Source: Primula veris
Taxonomy: Eukaryota > Streptophyta > Magnoliopsida > Ericales > Primulaceae
Direction of reading: 5' to 3'
Length of the DNA stretch: 64,000 nucleotides
Assembly: GCA_963682055.1 (NCBI GenBank)
Contig: OY821740.1
Coordinates: 32,628,795-32,692,794 of the forward strand
A program made the translations under genes and the position numbers. Positions 10,411 to 21,653 of the stretch are shown piece after piece; the stretch's first letter is position 1, and every line of letters begins with the position of its first letter. The notes under the pieces are model-generated. The model did not search any database, was not told the origin of the DNA, and worked only from the letters and a program-made list of their open reading frames with translations.

Positions 10411-13400
10411 TCAAACTGTTTTTGTTAATTCAGACTGAATGTATCGATTGACGATTCTCGTTATTATCTTGGCCTTGAACTCTAGTATCTTGTCGGAAGT
10501 CGTCTCTCTTGTGACAGGTTCACCATTGATGATTGTCTCCATGTTGTAGCACACATACAATGCACAGTCTGATCTGTAAAAAAATAAAACATGTAAAATT
10601 AATTTTGATTTAGATGAATAGTAAAAACAGTCTGAATATCAGTAGGCACATATTTTTCTTACGTGGCTCCTTGATAGGGACAGTCTGTTACAACGTCTAA
10701 CGTGTACCCATCTTGTGAATCAAGTGAGAAGGAGGGCACATCAGCTATCATTTTCAATTTTTCTTGTACAAAGGCCATCTGTAACATTAAAAAAAATATA
10801 TACATTTAAAAGATGAAGAGGGTAGTTTTTGCAAATTCAGACTGTTGTATTTTAAAAAGAGTCTGAATTACCACTAGTTTGGCGTCATCAAGGTAAGGGT
10901 CTGGTCTGTTGATATTGCAAGGAGGTATGTTGCTATTATAAAAACCCCACTTTTTCGATTCGACGTTCAGAACCAATAGAGTCCAGTGGTCTGCCTCTAC
11001 GTCAATGGGTCGGTTCCTATTCGAGTTAATAGGGAAGAACAATAACTTGTATCCGTTCTGAACGTGCTTCCTCAGCTTATCGGTGATTTTCGCATCGAGC
11101 TCATCCTCGTATCTTTTCCTGTCTTTTAAAAAAAACTACAAACCAAACAACAACGAAAAGGTTTAAGATAAAATCTCAGACTCTTTTTGTAAAGAAACAA
11201 AGTGATGCATTGACAACATAAAAAGAGTTTGTGTTTTTACCCATAATACGGAGGTCAATATCTTGAATTTTTTTGTAGATTTTGCCTGGTATTCTTGCCT
11301 CAATATGTGGGTATACCCATTTATGATCTGCGATAAGGACAAGTTTTAGAAAGAGTATGAGTACAAGAGCTTGTAAGCAAGCAATAAAATTGTACGATCC
11401 CTGTATACTTACATTACAGCATAGCAACTGGCCATTAATTAAGTTGTAGATGTCGTTGAGAGTGATGAAGTAATCCTTATTGTTTGAACCGAGTTTTGAG
11501 AACAAGGCGGCACTGTAAATTAAAATTTTATAGTAAGCACAAAACAGTCTGAGATTGAAAAAAACAGTCTGACAACAAAACAGTCTGAGATAAAACAGTC
11601 TGAGATTGAAAAAAACAGTATGACAACAAAACAGTCTGAGTTAAAAAAAAACATTAAAAGTTGTATATAAAAGGGACACAATAGATCATTTTTTTTAAAG
11701 AGTCTGAGCTATATAAAAAAGAGTCTGAGCTATTAAAAAACAGTATGGGGCTTGTATAAAAAAACAGTCTGAACTAAATTTATCATTCTGAACTAAACAG
11801 TCTGAACTAAACTTTCTAACAAAAAACAGTCTGAACTAAACAGTCTGACAAAAACACAATTGATCATTTTTTAAAAAGAGTGAGCTATATAAAAAAGAAC
11901 TAAAAACAGTCTGAACAGTCTATAAAAACAGTCTGAACTAAAATTAAAAAGAGTCCAAGCTATATAAAAGTATCATAAATACAAAACAGTCTTCATTAAA
12001 ACAATTCATACTGTTTTAAACAGTCTGAGGTAAATGTAAAGAGTGTGAGACCTAATTGTATCATAAACACAAAAATAAAAAGAGTCTGACTTACAATGGT
12101 CCATTTGCGTTGTGAATTTCTTGAATTTTGCTGAAGATGTTGTCAGGGAGCTTTGTTGTGATATCATTCTCATTTTTATTTGTGATGATATCGTGTGCTC
12201 TCTCTGTTTTGTCCGGTACATGGTCTACTAGACTACTGAAGTCGATTTGTGGGAAATAGCCTTCGCCACCTTGGTCGTCCAGTACAGGAGTTTTCTTTTT
12301 TGATGCTCTCCCTTTTGCTGTTCGTCCACCCTTTGGTTTTTTATTTGGTTTTTCCAACAACGGCTCAGGAGCGCCTACGTCTGCGACCATTTCAGACTTG
12401 TCATCTTGATCAGCTTGCTTACGTTTCCGTAGCTGGTTCTCATTTTCTTGGATTTTTGTTGGAGAGTCTATTTTACTTGGTGTGTACTTCACTGGTGGTC
12501 TCCTATCTGTTCTTGCTCTGATACGGAGAATGTTGGATCCCGGACCATCATACTCATAACCGAGTCTTTCCAGAATTTCTTTGCGGATTAAATCTAGCTG
12601 TGGAGTCTGTATATCCGCATTTAGGAGAGCATCAGTTATAACTTCATCGATTCGGCACTTTTGTGAGTAGTCGTGTGCCGCATACACCTGTGCATCATTG
12701 TATAGCCCTTCTTTTAGCTCATGTTCCCCTGCAACAATAGGAGGAAAAATAGTCTGAATAATTCATTGAAATAATACAGTCTGATTATGATAGTAATAAT
12801 ACAGTCTGAGGTTTCTATTTGATATATTTCATTGAAAGAAGAATTTACTAAGCAAAAGAAAGGGATTCAGACTGTTTTTAATAATACATTACGAATGATA
12901 GTAACAATACAGTCTGAGATTTTAATAATATATTTTCAGACTGTTTTTAGTAATACAATATGAATGAAAATAGTTGCATTAATATTCAAATAATTTTTGT
13001 ATTATTCAGACTCTTTTTACAGTTTTGTACTGTAATAATTCAAAAACAGTCTGAATAATTCATTGAAATAATACAGTCTGATTTATGATAGTAATAATAC
13101 AGTCTGAGGTTTCTAGTTGATATATTTCATTTAAACAAATTTACTAAGCAAAATAAAGGGATTCAGACTGTTTTTAATAATACATTACGAATGATAGTAA
13201 CAATACAGTCTGAGATTTTAATAATATATTTTCAGACTGTTTTTAGTAATAGAATATGAATGCAAAATAGTTTATATGATTACAATAGAGGTACTCTACC
13301 TTTACCTTGTAGGTCTTCCTCAAGCTGCTTTTTTTCATTCTCCAATTTTTCCATTCTTTGCTTCATCTCGACTTCTTTGTTTCGCATTTTATTTTTTTCT

Positions 13401-16400
13401 ACATCTGCCTCTTGCTGGAGATCAGAGACAATTCTTTGGTATTTGGTGATCATCTCCTCCTTTTCTATAACACAAACAGTCTGACTTAGGGAAACCAAGC
13501 TAATGGAAAAAAAATTAGACAAGAGAGGAAGAGTTTGAATTGCATTTTATGGCGTTTACCTTTTATTTCCTTCTCGAGCATTTTCTTTTCCTCAACCATT
13601 TGTTCAATCTTTTGTTTCCACTCAGGTACCCACTTGGACTTTAATCTTTCTTCTAAAGCCAAAGATTTCCCAAGGTCGTTGATGCTTTTCTGCATTGTGG
13701 TTGTTAGGTCTTTATACTCTTTAATTTGCAAAATTGCCTCATCTAGGTTTTTCTGCAATTCAGCCACTTTGGTCTCTTCTTTTTCGGACTCTTCTTCTCT
13801 CCTCTCTTCGTGAATTGGACTTTCATTCACATGCATATCATCGGCACTGTAATTATAACAGCCACCACCTCCAGAGGGACCTCCCTCGTCATATTCGGTG
13901 CTCTTAGATGTTTCCATTATTTCATTGAATTTTGGAGTTTTTGGTGTTCCGAATTGTTTCCGAAGGGAGATGGTAAAATTGTTGTCTGACTCATTTTCGC
14001 TCCCAGAGTCTTCTTCTGTGTTTTCCGAGCCTTCATTTTCAGAGTTTTCCAAGCCTTCCTCTTCTGTTGAACTAGAGTAAACATTCTGAGGATCTTCAAC
14101 ATCTTCGTCTATCTCTTTCTCCAACTCCTCATCTGTTAATCGCTTTGGTTTCGGAGGTAGCTTCTTTTTACCATCATAAATAACGAGGTTTTTTGATTGT
14201 TTTCTACATCCCTATGATGATAATTTAAAGAATGATAAGGTTTTTAGAAGCAATTGTATAGATAGAATAAAAACAGTCTACAATTGTATAGAAATAGTGT
14301 TATACCTTTTCATTGCACAGGTCTACAATTGTGAACCTTGAGGAACACAACTTGAAGAATGAAAAGACGTCCCATTTGACACACAAAGCCTTTGTGGATG
14401 CTTCTTTTGTCATGTCCGGTTTTGAAATATTGAACTTTTCAAGGATGACATACTGTACAGATGGAAATACAGTTTTTAAGAATACAGTCTGAGATTTAAA
14501 TGATAGTAACAATACAGTCTGATTTTTAATAATATATTTTCAGACTGTTTCTAGTATTATTCAGACTCTTTTTACAGTTTTTGTAAAAACAGTCTGAGAT
14601 AGATAGAGCAATAATATATTGTCTTAAATGATTCAGACTGTTTTTTAAATGATTCAGACTGTTTTTTAGTATATTGTCTTAAATGATAGTAACAATACAT
14701 TATGAGATTTAATAATATATTATTCAGACTGTTTTTAGTATTATTCAGACTGTTTTTACAGTTTTGTAAAAACAGTCTGAGATTCTTTTGTCATGTCCGG
14801 GTTTGAAATATTGAACTTTTCAAGGATGACATACTGTACAGATGGAAATACAGTATTTAAGAATACAGTCTGAGATTTAAATGATAGTAACAATACAGTG
14901 TGATTTTTAATAATCTATTTTCAGACTGTTTCTAGTATTATTCAGACTCTTTTTACAGTTTTTGTAAAAACAGTCTGAGATAGATAGAGCAATAATATAT
15001 TGTCTTAAATGATTCAGACTGTTTTTTAAATGATTCAGACTGTTTTTTAGTATATTGTCTTAAATGATAGTAACAATACATTATGAGATTTAATAATATA
15101 TTATTCAGATTGTTTTTAGTATTATTCAGACTGTTTTTACAGTTTTGTAAAAACAGTCTGAGATTTTTTGATATTTTTTAAACATACTGAGATTTAATAC
15201 AGTCTGATTTATGATAGTAATAATACAGTCTGATTTATAATGGAAATAAATAAAGAGTCTGATGTAATAATAAACAACTTAAGAACATTATGAACATATA
15301 AAAAGAGTACTAACTTATAAAAAAGAGTATGAACTAATAAAAAAAGGTCTTGAGAAGTAATTTTATTGTACCGGTATCGTGAGTAGACACGTGGACAGTG
15401 ATCTTGGGTCTTGGTTGTTGAGCGACTCCATAAGCTTCTCATGTATATGAGTTGCCCAATCATATTCCTTTATCTCTTTGATGTCACCGGCAACTATTTT
15501 CAAGTACCCCAATGCTATGGTCATGCCGCTCACCGTCAAGAAAAATGCATTTAGCATGTACAATGTTACCAGTCGGACGACGTCCTCTCTACCAACTTTT
15601 GTTGTTAATACCAATGCTTCGTTCAATGCCTTTACGATAGCTGTTTTGGTTAGGTTGGATTTGTTGAGTTTATTTGAAAAGCATCTTTCAACAAAGCTGT
15701 GGTAGGCTTCTTGGTTTTTAGCAAAGCTTGTGAGAGCTATTGGATTTTCAGCATTACCAGAAATTCCATAAATGTCACGCACACGGTCTCTCTCTATTGG
15801 AACTGTGAATCTACCTAGCTTAAGGGCCTGTGAGTTTCGGTCGTACCTCAAGGCCATCTGGTACAATTCTTTATCACTTTTCCTAGCCTGGTTAGTGGTT
15901 AATTCTCCATTTCTAGAAGCATTGATCAATTCCCAGAACGGACAGTGTTGCTTAACTAATTCAAGTTGTGCCGGATTGAAATTTGTTTCGACAAAGAACT
16001 TGATTACAGTAACCAGGTTTGATTTGTACTGTATGTTGCCTTTTTTGAGGTTTGTGGTGTCAGATGGTTGGTTTTTGGGGTTTGTCGAATGTTTGATGGC
16101 AATATGTTTCTAAAAACAATAACAAAAAATCTGTAAACAGTCTGTGTAAACTCATGCACATATTAAAATACAGAGAAAGTAAACAGTCTGAGTATTTTTC
16201 CAACATAATCTTATTAGAATATAAACAGTCTGAGTACCAATTTTATTAGAATCGCTAAACATAAAAACAGTCTGAATACTATTTTTACCAATTTTATTAC
16301 GAAAATAACTGAATATAAACAGTCTGAGTACCAATTTTATTAGAATCGCTAAACATAAAAACAGTCTGAATACTATTTTTACCAATTTTATTACGAAAAT

Positions 16401-16863
16401 AACTGAATATAAACAGTCTGAATACGAATTTTATTAGAATCACTAAACATAAACAGTCTGAATACTATTTTCAACAATTACATATAGATCACTAAACAGT
16501 CTGAATCACTAAACAGTCTGAATACTTTTTTCCAGGCTGTTTTATGTTTTTATTCCCAAAACTACTGAATATAAACAGTCTGAATACTTTTTTCCAGGCT
16601 GTTTTATGTTTTTATTCCCAAAACAACTGAATATAAACAGTCTGAATAATATTTTCAACAAATATTATTAGAATCGCAATTTTTATTTAAAAATAGAGTA
16701 TGAACAATAGAGTATGAACCCTAATTTATATATAAAATGGGTAAACACAATTAATAACCCTAATTTATGTAAAATGTCACTGAACTTACCCTAATTAAAT
16801 TAATTTATATATTTTTCAGACTGTTTTAATAAAAACAACGATTAATAAACTTACCTTCACCAT
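10411..16863 (-). CDS. Ulp1-like cysteine protease fusion gene of the MULE, 11 exons, modelled 1022 aa
   Basis: Minus-strand exons are 16863-16855, 16109-15372, 14452-14306, 14211-13560, 13464-13306, 12728-12095, 11512-11413, 11327-11241, 11135-10872, 10778-10663 and 10573-10411; all junctions keep the frame. Residues 4-300 form a globular region like the N-terminal domain (DUF1985-like) of transposon-borne plant Ulp1 genes. Residues 320-410 are acid/Ser-rich, about 410-570 coiled coil, and about 680-720 Lys/Arg-rich (likely nuclear signal). Residues 780-1022 are a Ulp1 (C48) domain, normally removing SUMO-type tags: LLCCNIINGY substrate segment, His892 in DHW, Gln966 and nucleophile Cys972 in SDCALYVC. 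The usual catalytic Asp is replaced by Asn909 (FYNS), so activity is uncertain. The weakest junction is the exon 2 donor (GTACAA). It may be a protease, or a regulator that has kept a binding fold. Confidence 0.85.
14401..15165 (-). repeat. Tandem duplication in intron 2 with a pseudo-exon copy of exon 3
   Basis: The segment from about 14786 to 15165 repeats about 14401-14783. It includes the first half of exon 3 (coding YVILEKFN...) and its acceptor CTGTACAG, followed by the same motif-rich intron DNA. The extra exon piece at about 14786-14833 lacks the exon 3 donor and is unlikely to be used. The left element copy has the same duplication at about 2600-3385, so it predates the tandem doubling of the element. 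Confidence 0.8.
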
Positions 16864-17136
16864 GTTGTTTTCTGAAATTAACGAAGAGAGGTTTTTCAGT
16901 TTGATAGCCGGATTTGTTGGCGGTTTAAAGAGAGAAAGTTTCAGGGTTTTCGGAGAGAGAGATGAGAGAGAGAGGAGAGAGAGAGAAAAAAAGTTTCTGT
17001 TTTTTTAATTGTGTTATGATGACGTCAGCAATTTTTTAATGATGTCAGCAAATGGACCAATCCTTAATTAGTTTCAGTTTCATGGACCAATCCTTAAATA
17101 CTTGTGTTTTCATGGAACAATCCAAAATTTACCCTT
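16864..17136 (-). promoter_or_regulatory. Leader, promoter and right terminus of the right element copy
   Basis: The organisation matches 5082-5355: a GA-rich tract (about 16930-16986), the palindrome TGACGTCA at 17020-17027, and TGGACCAATCC-type repeats near 17052, 17082 and 17113 (the last mutated to GGAACAATCC). Similarity to the other copy ends after ACCCTT at 17136, where host DNA begins. Confidence 0.6.
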
Positions 17137-19203
17137 TATTTTAATCTTTTTAATACCGTGATATGTTTTGTTCTTATTTTGAAAGTAGTGATATGTTTTG
17201 TTCGAATGGAACTTTTTGTCACTAACTTAGTCATACTTACTTAATTAGTTTCCGAGAAAGAGTGGAAGAAATGAGAAATTTCTAAAATGAGAAAAATGAT
17301 CCAAAACAAAGAGACGTATGCGCTGAAAATATTCTTAAATCTTGTTATGATTTAATATCATATTCATCATTACCACTGCTACACATAGCGTCACTATTTT
17401 TGTAAACTAAACAAACGGTTCACGAACCAAAATTTTATTTTTTTGGAAAGTAATCAAGTGTTTTATAAATGCAAAAGCCACAAAAACCCGAAGGTTACAA
17501 AAGTTTCGTGTTAGATTTAGTCCCTAGACGAGAGGGAACTAAACCTCCAAGTGTAGCAAATAAATCTATTCCTAGTTCATGAACCAACTAGTTGTCATCT
17601 TGTTTGGCATTCAATATATTTTCATTCATTTCAAATGAAAACGAGCCGAGCATGACAAAGCCCCATGCGCTAACAAATTGAACATTTCTAGACCTTTTGC
17701 GGAACTCTTTCGCCAAGTCTGCAACCCTTATGTGGAGCTATACACCGGTACAGTTCAGACGATATACTTGTTTGAGTTTTTACTGTCTATATTACCCTTA
17801 ATTACCGGGGTACCTTCGCCAAGTCCGACTCTGTCTATGCATATATGTCAGTTTATAGTGTATATATACAAGTATGTAAAAAAGGACATTAGGTTAAAAT
17901 ATAAAGATAATATGACCTTAATTATTAGCTAGACCTGAAAATTGCCTCCTAGCACGGTTTTTGTTAATCACCGGTAACTTGGTATACAAAAGAGTAATTA
18001 TATATCTTTGCAAATTAATTAAAGAGTAAATGGGACCATTTGCATCATTAGAGTATATATAATAATATAGTGAAGACCTCTAAATAGATCATTGAAATAT
18101 TAATTATCCTAGTCGTAAAAATCTGATTGTAGTTAGGCATAGCATTCCTTTCCCTGTCAACTTCCCACAATATATTATTACTCCTAATTTATATTTCCAT
18201 ATTAAATTCTAAAAGTTAGAGATATTTTTTCAAGTGCAAGCCAAGAATAGCCCAACCTCTTGATCGAAATTCAATTGTCTCTATGTACAATGTAGATGAC
18301 ACAAGGGGACCCAAATGCATGATGATTTATCAATAGAGGGGGACAATTCTCCTACTTGTGGCTCCCGTTCAATGAGTATTTATTACTTATTGGTGGGACT
18401 CTGCATAGAATTGTGCCCTTAAATTCTATTTGGATTGTATTTCATGTTCCCAAACCGAAAAGAATCTAAATAAAATTTATTTGTCTTTTTATTTGGTGGG
18501 ACTTTGGTGTAAATATTTGTATTCAATTCCATGTTACCTCTGCAGCGTAATAACTAATGAACATTTTCCCATGAAGGTTGAATTTCATGTTTAAAGCTTT
18601 TTGTTTGCATGAGCTAAACGTGAAGGATTCTTGTTGAAATAAAAGACAAAAGTCATTTACTAGTATCTAAATTAATATGGATATGGGGTTATGAGCTATC
18701 GGTGCATCGGTGCAACCACTAGTTTAATTATCACAAGATTTTGGTATATCATAAAAGTAAATTGAGAGTTTGATTTATTTAGTTTGAATAGCGTAAGAGA
18801 CGTGAAATTATATCCAAGCCAAAATAATCCTAATAATGACCGAATGGTACACAATGGATATTAAGTAAAGAAGTTTATACAGCTCATATATATGAGAGGT
18901 AACCTGAAAAACAAAAAGAAGTGATTTTGAACCAAAAGATAAAGACTCACCGCTTGCCGATATTAATTGTTAAATACAATAACAATAATCAATCCAAAGC
19001 TATACGCTAAGAAAGTCAGTTCGAGTTGGAATCGTACAAAGATACTTTGTCCGAGTTGCCAAAACTCCTTTCTCATCAGGAACTAACTATAAGTGAGTAG
19101 CTTTACGTTTTCAAACATGGTAGTAATTAAGAACTTGGTTACTAATTATTTACGGAATACTAAAAAAATGAGTGCGGTGGTGGGTGGGGGTGGGAGAATC
19201 ATA
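17137..19203. other. Host intergenic DNA, no gene seen
   Basis: This is AT-rich sequence with only short open frames (for example 17678-17932) that match no family I recognise. CAGWCTG motifs stop abruptly at the element border. Confidence 0.7.
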
Positions 19204-19299
19204 CCTATTCCGTTTCAAAACAACTGTTCCCTTTTTATTATAACATATCTCACATAAATTAAAAAAAAAAGAAAACAGATATGCATGGGACGGAGGGAG
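19204..19299. mobile_element. Short Stowaway-like MITE (96 bp)
   Basis: The right end reads GGGACGGAGGGAG followed by TA, the typical Stowaway (Tc1/mariner) terminus. The left end, after TA at 19202-19203, is a degenerate partner, CCTATTCCGTTTC. TA duplications flank both sides. Only about 60 bp of interior remain. Confidence 0.7.
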
Positions 19300-19752
19300 T
19301 ACATAATAGCTAGTATGAAAATTTGGTATAATTAACATCATACTATATAACAATTTTCTAGTTGATATGTACACTTATTATAATAAATAAATAAAACAAA
19401 TTTCTAATAGTTTAATTATAAGCTTTATTTTTTTTTAAAAAGATTAATTTTTCATTATATTTTATAGTTTGCATTCTTGCTCGGATTATATGTTGTCTTT
19501 ATCTTTCCTCTCAAAACAGATATGCATGGGACGGAGGGAGTACATAATAGCTAGTATGAAAATTTGGTATAATTAACATCATACTATATAACAATTTTCT
19601 AGTTGATATGTACACTTATTATAATAAATAAATAAAACAAATTTCTAATAGTTTAATTATAAGCTTTATTTTTTAAAAAAAGATTAATTTTTCATTATAT
19701 TTTATAGTTTGCATTCTTGCTCGGATTATATGTTGTCTTTATCTTTCCTCTC
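19272..19752. repeat. Tandem duplication, 241-bp unit, two copies
   Basis: Positions 19272-19512 and 19513-19752 are almost identical, differing mainly in a poly-T run. The unit contains the right end of the Stowaway-like MITE plus flanking DNA, so the duplication is younger than the MITE insertion. Confidence 0.9.
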
Positions 19753-20651
19753 CATACAGTCTCTCTGCAAAGAGGCCATCTAGGTTTGAAACTAAAGCTT
19801 TTCACTCTTCATGTATTTTCGAGGTCAAATGAGGCCTTGTTTGGTTAGAATGATTCCGTTTTTTTTTTAACTTTAAATTATCACAACCTTTGACTGTTCA
19901 ATTCAAAAGCTAGCTAAGAGATATTCTGTCCCGGAAAAGCTGTAATCTTTAAGATAATTGAACAGGACTTTTTTTCAAGCTATTAATACAGTTTATTTGT
20001 TTTAACTTAAAGGCTGCTGCAAGCTGTAAGCAAACAAGCTAAGTATTGTGTGGTCCAATAATAAAGAATTATTTCATTTAATCTTTTTTCAACCCTTAAA
20101 TTTGTTACTTCGGCAGTGTTTTTTTTTTTTTTTTTTTTTCAGAATAGAGAAGAACAAATATTCACAAACCGCCTCTCACGCGTTTATACACATAATTGGT
20201 AATTTCAACGAAGACAATTTTATTGGAGCTTCCGATTTCATACTTGACTAACAAAAGATGCTCAAAACCAATAATTTGATTAACGTTATCCCATAACCAA
20301 CCGAAATTTTAGATTTAAATTACGTAATCATCAGTTGTCATGACCCATGATTGTGTCCCTTGAGCTAACTAAAAAGCATAAAAATTGCACCAAAGTCGTC
20401 TCTCTAAAGCAAGGGGCAAGAGAAATGAAAAAAAAAAAATAGTTTAATATAACACTAAAATAATGTGGAAAAAATAAAACTTGTGATTTTCTGGCACAAA
20501 TTATCACAAAGGCAAAGAAAATGTTACTAATTTGTAAGTGCTTTAATAATGATGTGATTATATTATACACCGTTCTAATTTCTCAAAGTCCTTTTTTTAG
20601 ATCTAAATACTTAATATTATCAAAAAAAAAGTTGTGAATATTTTGGAATTC
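19753..20651. other. Intergenic, no gene seen
   Basis: AT-rich DNA with a long poly-T tract near 20121-20139. No supported coding region. Confidence 0.65.
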
Positions 20652-20972
20652 TGTTGTGCTAATTTTAACAATATTAATTTTGACACATCATCATTAATTG
20701 CATGACACATGTGTAACTTAAATTTAGCATTCACAGTATATTAACTTAACAAAATTATCTAATTTTAATTAAAATTAATTATTAATTGAAATCTTATTAA
20801 TTAGTCATTTTGTAAATCACTAAAATAGGAACTAAAATAGTAATAGTTGAAATAGATTTCATGTTCAAATTAATGATATTTTGCTACATCATCAATTAAC
20901 AACATTAAAAACATTGTTATTTTTAACAAACTTTTTTAACATCTATAAAAATAACACATGATTTAACATAAC
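20652..20972 (+). repeat. Dispersed repeat, copy 1 (about 320 bp)
   Basis: This matches the reverse complement of about 22830-23150. Shared stretches include AAAATTATCTAATTTTAATT and AGTCATTTTGTAAA. It is very AT-rich with an internal palindrome around TTTTAATTAAAATTAA. It probably belongs to a MITE family, but no clear terminal repeats or target duplications were found. Confidence 0.7.
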
Positions 20973-21653
20973 TAATTGAGACAAAAAATTGTATTTTTAG
21001 CTAACTATTTTAATTAACAATAGAGATAACAATACTATTTTACAGTATTTTTGGTTCCTTCCTTAACAAAGCAGAAGTTTTCGTCTGATTGTTTTCTATC
21101 ATTCTTGGTTGTTTTGATTCCTCCACTCAAGTTTTTCTTTCATAACCTAGCTTTTTGATTAGTGAACGAACCAAACATTTTACTTGTTTGGTTTAAGCAT
21201 ATATAGTTAATATCAGGAAGTAATCAGATTGATACATTCGGCGCAAGTAAACATTTTCTATTTATTTTGATTAAAATCTTCAAACACTAGCATACTACCA
21301 TCTTACTAAAAAAAAACTCATATACGGTATGAAATAAATAATATAGAATATCAGCCGGTCTCATTTAAAATTGCTGGTTCGAACCTGGTTAATATGTTAA
21401 ATTTCTTCTTACTACATGTCCACTTTGAACTGGTAATTTGACGATAATTGTTCAAATATAACTTCCCAAGGAAAAGATACTGTTGAAATATCCATAAAAA
21501 TACAAACTATTTAAACTTGAATATTATCCATCACTAAATCCGCTAAAAACATATTACAAATCACATATAATAGCCAAAACCAACCCAAAAAAAAAAAAAA
21601 AAAACATGAGTAACGGAATGTTTTCTTTATATAATAATTTCCATACCCTTATT
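20973..21653. other. Downstream of the SAUR gene, no gene seen
   Basis: At 21371-21390 there is a box-B-like stretch, GGTTCGAACC, that could be a tRNA-derived SINE remnant; no partner box A is convincing. A poly-A run of 18 bases lies near 21587-21604. Confidence 0.5.

Larger units (their letters stand above)
1..17136. repeat. Interspersed short motif AAACAGTCTGA / TCAGACTGTTT, roughly 160 copies
   Basis: The core CAGTCTG or its complement CAGACTG occurs roughly 150-170 times by hand count in this 17 kb. About two would be expected by chance for a 7-mer on two strands. Most copies extend to AAACAGTCTGA. The core is an odd palindrome, CAG-W-CTG, so a dimeric binding protein could read it. Copies lie in introns of both genes, in the leader regions and in the convergent spacer, often in locally uniform orientation: 4380-4870 all CAGTCTG, 7795-8030 all CAGACTG. 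Coding exons are almost free of it except for three copies in the last two Ulp1 exons. Decayed variants (CAGTATG, GAGTCTG, CAGACTC) are frequent. The remaining 47 kb has almost none (one near 29294). Confidence 0.95.
5356..17136. mobile_element. Near-complete Mutator-like element (MULE) with transposase and Ulp1-like fusion gene
   Basis: This is an element of about 11.8 kb carrying two convergent genes: a plus-strand MuDR-type transposase (6640-9232) and a minus-strand Ulp1-domain gene (16863-10411). The right limit is set at 17136, where similarity to the second copy (ending at 5355) stops abruptly. The left limit is set where that second copy ends. All non-coding parts are packed with the motif AAACAGTCTGA and its complement. 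No long terminal inverted repeat is visible. Instead both end regions carry GA-rich tracts and copies of TGGACCAATCCTTAA in the same orientation. MULEs that carry Ulp1-like genes are known in plants (for example Kaonashi in rice and CUMULE in melon), and MULEs without terminal inverted repeats are known as VANDALs. The left boundary and any 9-bp target duplication cannot be settled because the element sits in a tandem array. Confidence 0.85.

Noticed and set aside
11176..11505. A single uninterrupted 109-codon protein
   Set aside because: It reads through an intron in the wrong frame downstream. Splicing at 11413/11327 restores the Ulp1 segment LLCCNIINGY and joins correctly to the next exon.
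1..17136. CRISPR-like array of short repeats
   Set aside because: The motif is irregularly spaced, present in both orientations, only about 11 bp long, and lies inside introns of a plant MULE.
21364..21400. tRNA gene or SINE from a box-B-like GGTTCGAACC
   Set aside because: No cloverleaf and no convincing box A, so not called as a separate feature.
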